From NCBI GenBank assembly GCA_038380795.1, contig CM076268.1, positions 28,715,501-28,779,500 of the forward strand: a stretch of 64,000 bases of DNA, given 5' to 3'. This stretch comes from Pyrocephalus nanus (lineage: Eukaryota > Chordata > Aves > Passeriformes > Tyrannidae). How positions within the stretch are numbered: the first letter of the stretch is position 1; every line of letters begins with the position of its first letter. The notes beneath the pieces are model-generated. The model made no database searches. It was not told the origin of the DNA and was given only the letters and a program-made list of their open reading frames with translations. Made by a program: the position numbers and the translations under genes. This document shows positions 18,301 to 31,900 of this stretch, piece after piece.

Positions 18301-20464
18301 TTTCTCCTCTCCTTTCTGTCTGCATCGATAGCTTCTGCTTTACTCCCTGTGGTAAGGGAAGGGTGTGAAGCTGTTTTCCAGCATCACACTGTACCTTTGA
18401 CAGATATGAACTCACCCAGCCCCTCCACCCCAGCTATGAGGCTGCTGACATGCAACAGCTCCTGATAAATCAAAACTTAATAAAGAGTTGAGTAGGACCT
18501 CATCCCACACTGGGATTTCATGGACTTTATTGGAACTACTCACAGTATAATGATATCCTAACAGTCATTGTATAAAGTACCACTAACACCGAGTAAAGAC
18601 TTTATAAGCCAGCACCAAGATGCTGAGCTTATCTGTTCCCCACTCTATTTAATTAAAAAGCTACTCTTTGCCATCTGAGTGCAAAACAGAATGTCAGTGC
18701 TATCAGTACTTATAACACCAGTTGAAAAGGAAGAAAGCAATTTCTCCTTCTCGATCTTAATCATTAATCTTCATTAGGATTTTTAGCTTCCGAGTGTGAG
18801 TGGTAAAAGACATCAGCGTAGCAAACAATTTAAAGTGCATCTGCATATATAATGTAGGTAGTTTGTTGTTTTCATTATAGGTAAAAGCATGTGTCAGTTG
18901 CCAGATGTGTTTGATTCAAACAATATGATTTTCATGCCAACTTTATGATATGTTTGATTTAGGTGAAGTGAGTAAAACCTACCGCTGGGACTGTGTTGCT
19001 GTTAAACACCAGCTGCAGCTTTTATTTTAATTAATAATTTAAGGAGTAGAATACCTTTCTTTAATTAACATGTTTAACCCTTCCAGCTACTCAGAAAAAG
19101 GCAGCACAATGGCAAAGTAGTTTAAAAGTAAAGCAAAAAAATTATTCAAAGGTAGTTCAAACAGAAGTACTTCTTTGCTCCAAACAAGCTACAAGCTCTT
19201 GAGATTTTTCACTTTTTCTTTGCATTTTAATTTACTCTTCACTGTTGAATGGGAAATGGAGTGGGGGTAAAGTATTCAGGAGAACCCAGGTATTTTAGCA
19301 GGACTGATTATTCTGGATTTGCAGGATGAGCTGCAACTGCTCATAGCTGTTCTGAATCCCTTTCCAGACTTTTAACTGAATCTGCCAATGTCTTAAGTGC
19401 TGTTGTGCCAAAACTTCCCTTGATCTGTTCTGAAAATCTGCCCAGTCATGTAGTAGTTTAAATGTGGATCTGAGCATACAAATTAAAGCTCCTGATTTTG
19501 AAAACTGAGCCTACATCTTAAAAGAAACTCCAATGTGTTAGGCAGTCTGTCTCTTTGTCAGTCAGATACTTTCCATTGTTAAATTGCAAATACGATGGGC
19601 AAACCGGGTAATAACTCAAGGTTATTAAGTTTATAGAAATATGGAAAAATGGAGTGGTGAAGATGGGTCCTGTAAATGACTCTTGTAAATATAAAGACTG
19701 CCTTCTGAGTTTGCTCCCTCAGTTAAACATCAGATGAGTTCATACGGAATTATAAAGTCCCCAGCCATGAGAGAAACTCCATCCAGAGATCACAAAGCAT
19801 TGGGCACCAGTGGATCCACCTTTGAGATGCAAATGCTCAAAAACTACCTTCCATTGCCCCCACTATTAGTGGAATTATTTATTATGCTGTTTTTTTGTTT
19901 TGAAAACATTTCAAGCAAAGTGATCATAACTTCTGCTATAAGGACCATCATGGTTTCTTTATGATATGATAACAATTCAGAAAATATAGGACATCTAGAA
20001 GGAAAAAAACTTACAAATAAGCATCAAACTAAAAAAAAAAATAGTTAATGGAAAAAAATTAGCAATCTAAGTGACTTATGCTTTTATTGCCTGGAGGAGG
20101 TTTGGAGAAGAGGAGGTTTGGAAGTATAGTTAGAAACATTGGACTGGCAATCAGGAGATGTTTAGCTTATTTCTAGCTGTTTAACAGATTTCTTTATGTG
20201 CAGTGCTGGAGCAGAGCCAGTGTCAGCTCTAGGCAAAATGAACTTCTACGATCCAGAGACAAGTCAAGTCACACTTGTACAGATCACTGCAGATGACTGG
20301 AGTTGCCGAGGTGGTCCCAAGGGCATCATTTAGAAATAGCAATGGATAGGAATACCCAGGGGTCTAATTTTGTTTACAGAAGAACCTGTTTTACTGATTA
20401 TGATGAGAATCCAGTTTGATTTTTAGATCCAAATTTGAGTCTCACAGCCAGAAATACTGTTAAG

Positions 20465-20466
<2 letters not shown>

Positions 20467-20505
<39 letters not shown>
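20467..20505. repeat. Poly(T) tract, 39 bases
   Basis: Thirty-nine uninterrupted T residues on the + strand. No retroposon is recognisable on the minus strand next to it, so it is called a simple homopolymer. Its exact length may be uncertain in any assembly. Confidence 0.92.
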
Positions 20506-20506
<1 letters not shown>

Positions 20507-22445
20507 GAAAATGGGCATGTTTCCTAAGTAAACTGCTGGAAGATACGAAGAAGTTCTGTGAGCAATGGGACACAGCCTAGTTGTATGTGGGTTTGTCCTA
20601 CATTCTCCCCACTTTGGCTTTAGCAAAAATGCTTAAGATTGTTCTGAGGTAGCTAAAATGAGATTTCAGGTGCTGCTAATAGAACCTATTTTTGCTGCAT
20701 CTCAGACTCTTAGAAAATACACAAATGTTTTGCCAATACAATGTGTGTAGCTAGTAATTACTCACTATTAAAATCGTAAACATGACAGTGTATCATTTAT
20801 TAATGGCTTGACTATCTCTGCATTTCAGTGGGCATATATACCATTTGTTCCTGTCTTTTAAAAATTAATCATGCAGTAGCTCTGCTGGAACAGAGTCCCT
20901 ATGAAAACAGGGAAATCATTGCTGTATGAGGAGTTAAGAAGACAGTTTAGTTTAGTTTACTTGTTTTTCACTTTGCATGTAGGAACTGAGGCTCAGTTCG
21001 GAGCTCTACAAGTTCTATGCTTTTAGCACTTTTTCTACATAATATTTGGTTGTTTTGTTTTGCATTTTTCTTACTCTTTGTATTTTTGTTTTCCATCCTG
21101 GAAACCTTGAGCATGTGCTTTTGTGTGCTTGAATAGATCTCAGCAGTATTGCTCTACCTGTTAAATCTGCCAGGTAGCTTACAAAGGAAATTTCTTTGGG
21201 GCAGCAGGAGATAGAGGATCCTGATCTTACAGTGGATAGGTGACAGAACTCTTTCCATCACACATGGCACACAGAATATGTATCAAGCCCCCTCCTCCTG
21301 TGGCAGAAATAAACCTGGCTTCAGCTTCCTTTCCCCAGTAAATCCATACCTGGATGTTGCATTTGGCTTTTGGTTGAACCTCATATAGGGCAGTGAGTCC
21401 CAGTCCGGACAAGGTCTCGTAGATGTCACCACATTAGCAGCAATGGCCATTATCATTATGGAAAAAGCTGCTGCAGTGCCGTTACCTGCTGAGGAGTTTA
21501 ATCACTGTTTGTTTTTGCTGTAATAAGAGTATGTAGTTGACATGGCAACGTTTTCTGTGACACATGTCAATTGATTGTTTTTTCCACTGGAGGAAATCCT
21601 GCTTTGAAATCCTGTGTAGCAGCTGTTCCTGACCCACTGATGATGACAAGAGAAGACACAGCCTTAATTGTCTGCACTGTTTGTCTCCTCCTGTGATTTG
21701 GAAAGGTTCAGCCCTGGTGTGAAGGGCTGCAACTCCATTGATTCAGTGTAGTTTAATCTGTCAATACTGATGGTTTTCCTTGTAGAAACTCCCATGAGGC
21801 TCTTTCTGTTGAGGCTTTTGTTTAAAGTGAATGGTATTTTTCAGGGAGAGCTGATAAAATGAATTTTATAGGAACTATAAAACAGTATATATTTGCTGGT
21901 GAAGAACTTGATTCAGCAAAATGTATACTAGGCATGCAAGTGCTGCTTCCTATTTCTGCTGGGCTTACCTCTAATTGGCAAAGTTAAGGTTTTGCTTATG
22001 TATTTGCTGAAGAAACCTGTTGCTCTGCATATCACTGCACAGAGACAGAATTAAGAGCATTTAGAGTGACTTGATTTGCAGTGAAATGGAACATTGCAGG
22101 ATTTGATCATGTCTCCATAGAGAAGCTGGCAATTTAACAATTGGTTTAAGAGGTCAGCTTGATTATTCATAATTTCAAAGAAAGTCAGAGATGCCCAAGT
22201 TAAAACCATGGACCTAGTTCTTCTGAAGCCTAAAGTTATTAGGTGTGGAGATAAAGTTGCTTTCATTTTAATATTCTCTGTATAAAGCTACTGCCATTCT
22301 AACAATACTTTGAACGGTTTTATTGGCCTCACTAAGAATAATCTTTAAAATAGACTATCTTTTAGTTTATGTATGTCCAATTTAACACACACTTGTAACA
22401 TTCCTGACTTGGAACAAATGTTGAAAATCCATAGAAATATAATTC

Positions 22446-22466
22446 TTTTTTTTTTTTTTTTTTTTT
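22446..22466. repeat. Poly(T) tract, 21 bases
   Basis: Twenty-one consecutive T residues, followed by AAGG. There is no acceptor-linked exon after it and no retroposon body next to it. Confidence 0.9.
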
Positions 22467-25400
22467 AAGGTTATTTACTTTTTAGACTTGTAGGTGCTAA
22501 ATTTAGGTCAGTTCTATTGCTACCTTATTGTTCAACTAATATATCATTCTTCCTCATAAAATTGAAGGCTTATGAAGTATCAGTTGCACTAAAGTTTAGA
22601 GACACTAACTGCTGTCTTCTCTTCCATTTTGAAGTGGTCCTGTGCTTTTGTAACTTGGATTCAGCAGGACAGTGAAGCTTTTCAAGCAAATCTAGTCAAT
22701 GTGACTGTCATCCCCTAGTGGCAGTTTGTATCCATAACAGAGGGATTTTTATTTTTTCCCCAGCCTGTCAAGCAGTTGAACTATTCAACCTTGGGAGTCT
22801 AGCTCTAGAGAATGTCTTAACATGAAAGTTTGAACTCTGTTTCAGATGTCTTCAGACATGCTTTAACCACTCCTAAATCTTGCTTAAAACAGGAGGCCCA
22901 AAGGTTGTTAATTTGTGAACAATGGATGAAAGCTCAAATCCTTTGCCATATATTTTTTGGATATAAAAATTAATGAGGACTCAGATCAGGACTGAGGTTC
23001 TGAGTGGTAGAATCTTCTGTTCCTGTAGACATTGTCTGTACCACCACAGTACCACTTCAACCTTCATTCAGCTTTGCAGATGATTTCCTCACTGTAGATA
23101 CCTACAAAATTTTCTGGTCTGGCAAAGCTTGCTTGGTTTCCAAGTTCATGTCTCAGTGGGTGGATTGATGTGGTAGACAACAATTAACTCCATTTTCTCA
23201 TTTGTCCTCATTGTCACGGAAAATTCATCCAGGGAGGGAGTAGTTCTGATCATTTTTACGTCTCAAAATTCTTTACTTTTCTGCAGTTCACGGTAGGTAG
23301 AATTCTCTTTCAATTTCTCAGAATTCTCATTGCTTTCCACTGGTGATGACTTTATCAAATAAATCTCCCTTCAGACAGGATTTGATATTCTAGGTTTCTT
23401 GGGCTTGTGGTACAAGGTTGTCAAACCTTTCTGGTGGTATGAGGTTGTCAAATCAATTCAGGTACTTTTATCTTTACTTAAAAGAGTAGTGGATTTACTG
23501 TTCTCCCAGTGCATAAAACAGCTATTTCCCTCTCATATATCCCGTGGAGAAAACAATTCTAGTTAGGAACTGCACTTATATTTAGTTCTGTAGATGTAAT
23601 GAATTTCTAACTTTTGGAGGAAAAAAAAGAGCTTAAAAGAAAATAAAGTAGCTTCAAGGTATTTAAAAATAGAAATTTAGGACTTGGGCCATACTTTTTT
23701 TGCATGCATTTTTAAGGCTTCATTTAGGCAGAGCAGTTTAAAAAGTCTCATCATCTCTGGGACACTTTATCTTGATGGCAGCCATCACCTAAAATGTTAT
23801 GCTGCATTGAGCAAAAATCTCAGGGTACTGCCTTCCTAAGGTAAAAGAAGAATGTAGCTTGCTCTCCAAATTTGGAAAAATCAGTAAATTTATTTTGCTG
23901 TCAGTATATGGCTTAGGGATTAATGTTCATTAAGAAAATTAATTTTAGTTGAGAGGAATTATGTATACAATTGTAGTGCTGTGAAATGTTCTCACAAAAA
24001 GTCAGAATGAGGACAGGAACTCAGCATGAAAAACGTTGCATAGTTTTAAAATAATACTGTGGCTTCAGAAATGCTGAAATATTATTTTTCTGTAAGCAAT
24101 AGCAGACTGGAAACATCCCCAGTTTTACGGTGTCAGAACATGGGCAGTTATGAAGACTAAGGAGAAACTACCTCTAAATCAAGAATCTGTCGGGATTTTC
24201 CCATGATGGTTTTTCTGAAGTCAAGATAAAATGCTGCATTTTTTATTGAGGTGTAAAAGACCACTCCGGGATGACGCCGTGGTGCCAGCCACTGCCCTGC
24301 TCACAATAATAGACTCTACACACAAGAGTTCTGATGTGAAGCTTACTACAAATGTTTTTATACATATGAACAGTAAGGATGAGGAAAAGCAAGAATTTTT
24401 TGCCTTTTTTCCTCGTTCCTTTATTTAGTAAAACTTATTTTAGTTAAAAAAAAATCCCCTTTTTTAGAAATAACAGGAACCTGAGGGGTTTTTGAAAAAT
24501 GCTTTGATCACATCTGATGATACTGAAGACTCCAGTTGAGTTAATTGATCAGCAGTTACCTGAAAGCACCTAGTGCCAAGTTTAGTCTGTCACTAATTAT
24601 TTATCCAGAAGTCTTGGGCTTGTAGCAGTAGAAGAGTAAAATAAACCCCTAGTGGCAGCATATTTTTAGTTTATATATCCACAGCTACGTGAGGCTTTTA
24701 CTAGTAAGAAAACATCTTCACAAAGTTTATCTTAACCAGTATTGTTATTCTGGCAATTATTTCCAGTGGTCTAATTATAAATGCTAGTACAGTTCTTCCC
24801 TGGCTGTGTCCTCTGCAGCATATGTTTGATGTCACTATGTTTTTTTAAAAAACAAAACAAGTAGAGAGCCCAGTTTTCAGTTGACTGTGCAAGAAGTAAT
24901 TGCAATTCCACTGGGAAGTACTATCAATTGTGGTGCTGATCTAGCAGGCACCACTACAGGCATTAAGAATATTTTGGCTAGTAATACAGTTTTAAAAGAC
25001 ACCCTTTTTCTTCAGGTTGACCACAGATACATTTACTTAAATCAATCGGTTTGCATGTACTTGTCAGTTACAGCAATCACACAGGGGATGTATTTATCTA
25101 CAAATTGAAGCTGGGCTTCTGTAACTGTAAATGAGGAACATTGGTTTTTTCTGCTTTACGAGCTTTATCTTTAATCACACTTACAGAGAGCCTTTAATGG
25201 GTTGTGAGATCCAATAATTGAGGTGGTAAGGTTAATGGGGCATCTCGTTATGCTACAGGTTTTTGTTACAAATAATTTTATATGTTAAATGCATGAAATC
25301 TTTGCAACAGGACAGTGAGACAAGAATTTGAGTGGCTAAAGGAGAGGCATCCAGCTAACATCTGGCTGCAGAAATAAAGCTTAAGAACAATGACAGCAAC

Positions 25401-26236
25401 TGCCTTTAGAGAATGACAAGATTGTAAGGGGCAGCCAGTATCTGAAATGCAGAGAATGGTTTTGTCTGGCAATGACAGATCTGAGGGAGTTAAAATAACA
25501 GTTTTTAAAACCTGCGCTTGTAATTATCTTACTTCACCCTGTAAAAAATAGGAGATATTAATCTTTATTCAGAATCTTTAATGCACGTGACCATACTGAC
25601 CATGCACAAATCTTTTGATCACTTCTCTAGCCATGGAGATGCTGAGCATCACCTTCACTTTCAGTGCAGAAATACAGCAGCTCAAACATAATTTTTCTTC
25701 ACTGGAGTGAAGAACTCCAGTCTAGACCACTCTCTGTCAGGATAATTTCTGAGATAGGTTTTTGGCAAAGTGGTCCATTTGGTAAAGGCATAAGTTTATT
25801 TTCTCAGTCACTATCCTTTTTGAATTTATGCCACAGGAGTCACTGGCAAGCTTAGTTACCTACTGTGCCCCTCACTGTATCCTTTGGTGACCATCTGTGT
25901 CTCTCAGAAGATATTTCCAGTGGTGGGAGAATTTCCTATGTCATTATAATACATCAAACAGTGCACTGAGAGAAAGGTATCTGTAATCCTTAGGACACAC
26001 AGTACTCCACATTTTCCCTCCCAAGGAAATGCTGCCAGCTAAAGTGGTAGTCACCTTATTCCCCACACCCAGGCTAAGGCTGTGCTTCCCTCCCTGCCAC
26101 CTGAACTGATAGTCTGTTTATTGCAAAGGGCTTGATTTAAACCCCAAAATTTGCTCACTCTGCCCTGGGATGTCTAAAAAACTGAAGAAACTGTGCTGCT
26201 CATAAAGCAACATGTACTGTGCTTTTGCACAGCACT

Positions 26237-26305
26237 GATTGTCGATAAAATGTAATTTAGCTAAAATAAAAATACCGATTGTCAATAAAGTACAATTTAG
26301 CTAAA
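26237..26305 (+). repeat. Tandem duplication, 40-bp period
   Basis: GATTGTCGATAAAATGTAAT plus TTAGCTAAA at 26237-26265 recurs at 26277-26305 as GATTGTCAATAAAGTACAAT plus TTAGCTAAA. The copies differ at a few positions and are joined by a short A-rich spacer. This is a local duplication, not a recognised transposon. Confidence 0.88.
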
Positions 26306-27881
26306 ACAGAAGGCACATTTCTGAGTAAAAGCCTCAGCAGTATTAGAGGCAGTAGAAGTGATACAGAAAATACTGATGATATGAAAAGTGCAGGTTTAAT
26401 TATTTTTTTTTTTACATATCCGAGCTCTCATGTTCAAACTTTCAAAGAGAATGGCAGTAGGAGCAGTACGCATTTCTATAGTTGTTACCAGCTGACACTT
26501 GTGTTAAAGAATATTAGCTAAAATATTTCTGCTACTGTGCTTCTACCAAACATGCTCTCCTACACATGCCAAAATCTGTACACCAAACCTGGTATGAAAA
26601 GGTTGCCACAGAAACCCTTCTGTGTGTATCCAGTACCTTTCTTTATCCTTTGTACGTAAAATAGACAGATGTGTCTTTTAACAGCCAGATCATCAATTCC
26701 CAGGGAAGGAATTCCATGGGGTATGATGAAACTTACTTTAAAAAATAAAGACAAAACTAAATGCATCAAGTAATCATTTAGATCACGACTGGAGGAAAAA
26801 CAGCCCTATTCAGTGGAATGTACCTCTAGGTTTAGGAGGCCAGAATAGACTTTTCAGAATTGTTTTAAAAAGAGAGAAATAAAACCTACACATTTTCTCT
26901 CATATTTCATTAGAATTTAGAATTTACAACATCCTCAAGGATGTTTGTTTTGTACTTTAGCAAAGTTCCACGTGGAGATATAGGGAAATAACAGGAGGTT
27001 TGGGGTTTGATGGAACTCCTAAAGGTAGCCCAAATCCACAACTGTGCTATGTATATAGAGAAAAACTGTTCACACAGTCTTACTCAAAGCTGCTTAACAG
27101 CTTAAAATGATAAAAAGTCCTTAACACAATTTAAGAACTTAAACCACTTAAACTGTTTGAAGCAGCTTTTGAGTTTGAAGTTTGAGAGGGGGGTGGTGGT
27201 GAGAGGCATCCCTGCAGAGCTGCAGGCCAGGGGATGGAGCTGGCAGGGTCCCACATGGTGAGTCCCACCAAAGAGGCCCTTTTGCAACTAAACTTGGGAC
27301 GCCTGGAGGTGACATGATGGAGAAGAGAGAAGAATTTTCTGCATATTTTTGTATAGAATTGTATATATGCCCACATTGCTTTGCTTTAAATAGTGTTGCA
27401 GGGAATCTTACAGGGATGAGAGGTGTCAGCAGTGGCATCTCCCCAGAGAAACAGGGAAGACGGGGCAGAAAAACATTGTGTATGACAAGTCTTCAGCTGT
27501 GGAAAACAACTTTGGCTCATGGGCCAAGGGAAGGCTCCTCAGGAGCATTGTGAAGAAATCTTCTACACAAGCTGCAAGGAAAAGTGTTCTGGTTTTGTGG
27601 CTCCAGGAGTCAGGGGCAGGGAGTGAGGTGGCATGAGTAGGCCTTTCCTTAAAGAGGAGTTTTTGATTCTGAAAGATTGTTTTGGGGGAAGAGAAATGGC
27701 ACGGGTGGTATGGGAGACAGGGAGAGATGCTTTAGTTTGACTGATCTCAAACAGTATTAGTTGGTCACATCAGAAGTGTGTTGTTAATAGGTGAAGTCAT
27801 ATGTTTATAAAACAGAAAATAAACCGTTATTTTTGAGATGTAGTTGGTCCCTGCTGCCATGTGTGGTAGTCAGTGGTTGCA

Positions 27882-27907
27882 TGTGTGTCTGTGTGTGTGT
27901 GTATGTG
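27882..27907. repeat. (TG)n microsatellite, imperfect
   Basis: TG units interrupted by a single C (TGTGTGTCTGTGTGTG) and then by ATG. It is a typical decaying dinucleotide repeat. Confidence 0.85.
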
Positions 27908-28086
27908 CATTCAGATGGGAAAAAATGGTGGCACTGCACAGAAGTGAGACTTGTGGGCAAAGGAAGAAGGCACAGGAATGGGAGTGAATGTCTGAAGGGG
28001 AAAACAGCCAGGCTGCTGCTTCTGATGGCAGTGATGCCACCTTAAATGTTTTGAAACTTGGTCTGGTTTTTATTGATGCAGGCAGT

Positions 28087-28122
28087 GATTTACACCTTTC
28101 TGTGCAGAAAAGGCTGTAAAAC
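28087..28122. repeat. Near-palindromic hairpin sequence
   Basis: GATTTACACCTTTCTG (28087-28102) faces CAGAAAAGGCTGTAAAAC (28105-28122), pairing at about fifteen positions with one mismatch and two bulges around a two-base centre. The GATTTACAC block resembles the arms of palindromic MITE-like repeats common in amniotes, so it may be a relic of one. That family assignment is tentative. Confidence 0.45.
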
Positions 28123-28785
28123 AGGAGTGAATTACATTCTGTACAATTTGAAAATAAATTGCGCATTCACAGCCACTCAGAGTGAGGCCTATTTACACTT
28201 CCAGAGTGGTATATGATGAGTAAATGAAAGTTAGGCCTGTGTGTGAATGAAAAATGCCTGTTTTACCAGAGGCCGTGAAAAGAGAGAGCAAGAGAGACTC
28301 AGTGGAAATTGGAAGTGAGACTTTTATTTGTTTGTTTAAAAAAATCGTATTGATTTGGAGTCAGATGGAGCATTGGTGTAACTGCAAACTAATTCCACTG
28401 AATTCTGCAAGGTATTTCTGGTGATGCTGATGGTGCTGGAAGCTTATGTTTATAATATGAGCTTTTCTTGTGTTCAGGTAAGTGTTTATCACATTATATT
28501 CTTGTGTGATCTTGGTGGCATAATATTTAACATGAATGTTATCGTCCAAAAACACAGTCTTCACTGGGGAGAAGCAGAGCTTGGGTATAGTTCAGATCAT
28601 TTGATCTCAATACAATTAAATAACTCCTTGGTTTTCTTTTATGATAAGGAATGAGATATGCAAATGTTACTTAGTGAGAGTAAGTGCTTTTTGACTAATG
28701 ACAGACATAGAAAGAAACCATTTAATTAATGAAATACTGCTGTTGTGCACATAATGCTAATATCTCAATATTACTTGAATTTCAG

Positions 28786-28981
28786 AACATTTCAAGATCT
28801 GTCCAAACAAATGGATATATCTTATGGTACAGTCAGGGATTCAGCAGTGTATGAATACTTTAAAGCAAAAGGGACAAACCCTTTGGAGCAGGATAACACG
28901 TTTGCTGAACTGTGGAGGACAATCAGTAAGAATAATGGGGCAGATAATTGCGTATCGAACCCTTCTGAAGGCATCAGGAAG
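28786..28981 (+). CDS. GRID1: GRID1 coding exon: first S2 lobe exon (65 codons plus 1 base)
   Basis: The first base completes the Arg codon begun in the M3 exon. The exon then encodes 65 residues from [20 protein letters not shown] to NPSEGIRK. This is the start of S2, the second half of the extracellular ligand-binding clamshell. YGTVRDSA at residues 13-20 is the conserved glutamate-receptor segment at the binding-cleft hinge. WRTISKN and DNC follow at 43-55; the Cys at 55 is a candidate for the conserved S2 disulfide with the GRC cysteine two exons later (inference from the family). The acceptor is ACTTGAATTTCAG. The donor is GGAAG followed by GTAAGA at 28982, leaving phase 0. Confidence 0.97.
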
Positions 28982-31900
28982 GTAAGACTGGATCACAGGG
29001 GCTTTCACATAATTTTTGTATCACTGTTGTTTCTATGGAATTATTGTTAAGCTCCAAGAAAGAAATTATGGTCATTTAAGAAAACCCTGAATTTCTTTTA
29101 GTACCTTGATGGCAGATAAGAATCATATTTTGGGGTCATGGCTTTGAAGTAAGTACTTTAGCTCTGCTTAAGTCTTCAGTATGTGTGTCCTTTGAATCTG
29201 GTCATAAGGTTTCTCTGTTTCTTGGAAGTTCTGATAATGCCTTCTTAAGTGTCATTCTGTACATCATCCAGGTACTGACTCTTGTCCTTTTGCTCATTTG
29301 AGTTTTTGGCGATTTTTTTCATGAATTGAACATGTTGGAAATGTAAGTGGAAATCAGGGGATTCACAGAATGTATACTCATTTCTCTTAAACAATATTTA
29401 ATGCAAGATTTTTTCTTTGTTTATTGCAAACTTTGAAAAATGCATTCCCCTGACACCATGCTTTTACCTACGTTTTGTTTCCCTCAGATAAGACTGCACA
29501 TTTCTTTTGTGAAACTGAGCACTGATGTGAGATTCAGTGACTGATATATAACAGCTTGGGATCCTACACCAATGTGCCAAGTCCTGTGATAAGGAGTATT
29601 GGTTTAGATTAGACCATTACAAATGTCCACTCTCTCTCACAGTCTGCCTCTCCCCTCTACTTCCCATCCTGAAGCTCAGGAAAAACTGATAGTACCTTAC
29701 ATCAAACCACATGTGTCCAGGAGCAGAAGGGATGCAGACATGTTGTAAGCTAATGTGCTGCTTCTTTAGTGAAAGGTGTCCTCTTTGTCTGTCAATTGAT
29801 TTTTTGCATAAAACAAGCTAACAGCCGTTATTAGCACAGTGGATGTTTGATCAGATGTACTCTTGTCTGTGAAACACAGGTTCTGAATTAATATATATTA
29901 CTAGCTCTATATGCTAGTAGGTGGGAAATGATAATATGGTTGAATCTTCCATTTCTTTTTTTACTTTGGATTTTTGAAACCTTTTCTAAACAGTGAGAGG
30001 GAGAGTATCCAAAATCTACTGGTTTTTACAATGCTTTAAGAAGGGTGAACATTAACACAAGCTAACTCACTTCCCAATTCATTATCCTTTAGCAAAAGAT
30101 TCCCAACTGTTTGCAAGACTTTTGGACAAAACCTTTGTACAAATACTGTGGTGTTCTCAGCATAGGTTCACCCTGCCTTTTCACTCATCTCTCAGCTGAG
30201 CTTCCCTAAAGGCCTCTGTCCTCAGCTCCAGTGGCCTTTCTCCCTTGGTACAAGGTAGAGCTCTGGCAATAGCAAGATATGCAGGGTGTTTATTAAATTA
30301 TTTGTTTGATCCACTCAGCCCATTATGAATATGAGGCCTCTATTTTGAGAGATTTTGGTAGCATTTAAAGGAGAAATGGAGACATTATGTACTTTTCTAT
30401 GTACCCTATCATTTAAGCCAATAATAAAACAGTTTACCTTAGAAAAACATACAGTATTTTACTTTTCTTTTTTCTTTTATGCCATTCTTATGGCAGTGGA
30501 TGTTCTTTATCCATGAAATTGTAAATACTCTTATTCTGTAAGCCTACTGCACGCTGCCATTCATGATGGCTAGATTTTCCTAAGCCAGAAATGTAACTGT
30601 AGATTGGCAGGCTGCTGAGAATACCAATTATATTGTCTGTATGGAACTGGCAGCTTCATCTTATCTATGTGATAATAACTTTTCATATGAAGTTTGATTT
30701 CAATATTGTAGGGTGATTTTTATATGACTAGATCAACTCATTCAATTTATGTCAACAATCAAATTTTACTTCGGTCCCCAAAGATGACCAAGGCCACTAT
30801 TTCATTAGACACCTAATACATGGGGATTAATATTTAATAACATTGTCAACTAAACTGTTGTGTTTATAGTTTAAGTGTCACTCATCCTAGCTCATGAGTT
30901 CTTTCAATAAACAGACAAGTTTTCTGTGTCAAGTATTACAGCTAGAAATTCTGTTTTTTTCTAAAGGCGAATTGATGTCAGCCAAGGAAATGAGAGTTTC
31001 ATCCATAAACACATACTGCTGTATGAAAGAGATGTAAATGTGCCTTAAAAATGTATTTTATAGGAAACGGGAAATCTAAATCTCTCTAGCATAAAAAGAT
31101 CCATAAAACATTTTTCTGAATGAGGAGCTGCCTGACACAATGCAAAAAAAAAAAAAACAAAACCACCACTACTCTCCTTTCTTCCCTTCTCCTCCTTTCC
31201 ACTTCAGACAGTGCCACAGTTCAGCTGTGGTCACAGACAGACCAATGCCACTTCAATGCAAAACAGGGGAGTGCTGATTGTCTGTGCTGCAGGCAGGTAT
31301 TTCACTTGTTTGTCTCTATTCCATCTCCCTCCATGTCACGGAGATTTTCCCACTCCCTTTGACTGTCTGAAAGAAAAAGGATGGTAGTGGAAGAAAGTCC
31401 TGAGAGTTTTTGAGGTGTTTGGTGCCAAGGCAGAGGTCTCTCTTCAGACCCAGCACAGTTCTTGTATCCACAGTGACCATCTCCCATAAGCGACAGGAGG
31501 ATGTTTCAGAGGGAGGCAAGTCGCTTTTGTTGTGCTCCCAAGGTAGTTGAAAGAGGTCACTGAAGATTGAAAATGCCCTCATATTCACCAATGCCCCTGC
31601 ACAGCATTAGAGCAGGTCACCAGGCAAATCACCAGTCCATACAAAATACTATTTTGTCACTTGAAATACTATAACAAATGACAATTGACTAACACTGTCA
31701 CGGGGAAAGTTTCTTTCTGGGTCAAGCTCCAGCCAGGATCTCCAGGAGCCTGCAGTGAGTACTCCTGCCATCTCATCCCAGGTGGACATTTGTACTGGAA
31801 TCACGTGCATTTCTAAGCCATTTGCACATCTCAGCAAATTGTTTGCATAATACCCAGTGGCAGTTAGTTTTCAGGGTAATTATTGATTGCACCAACGTAT

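Noticed and set aside
20128..20190. Possible 5' part of another MIR-like SINE (GGACTGGCAATCAGGAGATG and on)
   Set aside because: Only one block matches, and the core with the CTTGGGCAAG-type motif is missing, so I could not defend it.
28164..28250. Apparent inverted repeat CATTCACA...TGTGAATG with AGGCCT blocks
   Set aside because: The spacing of the blocks within the two arms does not match, so the pairing is not a continuous stem.
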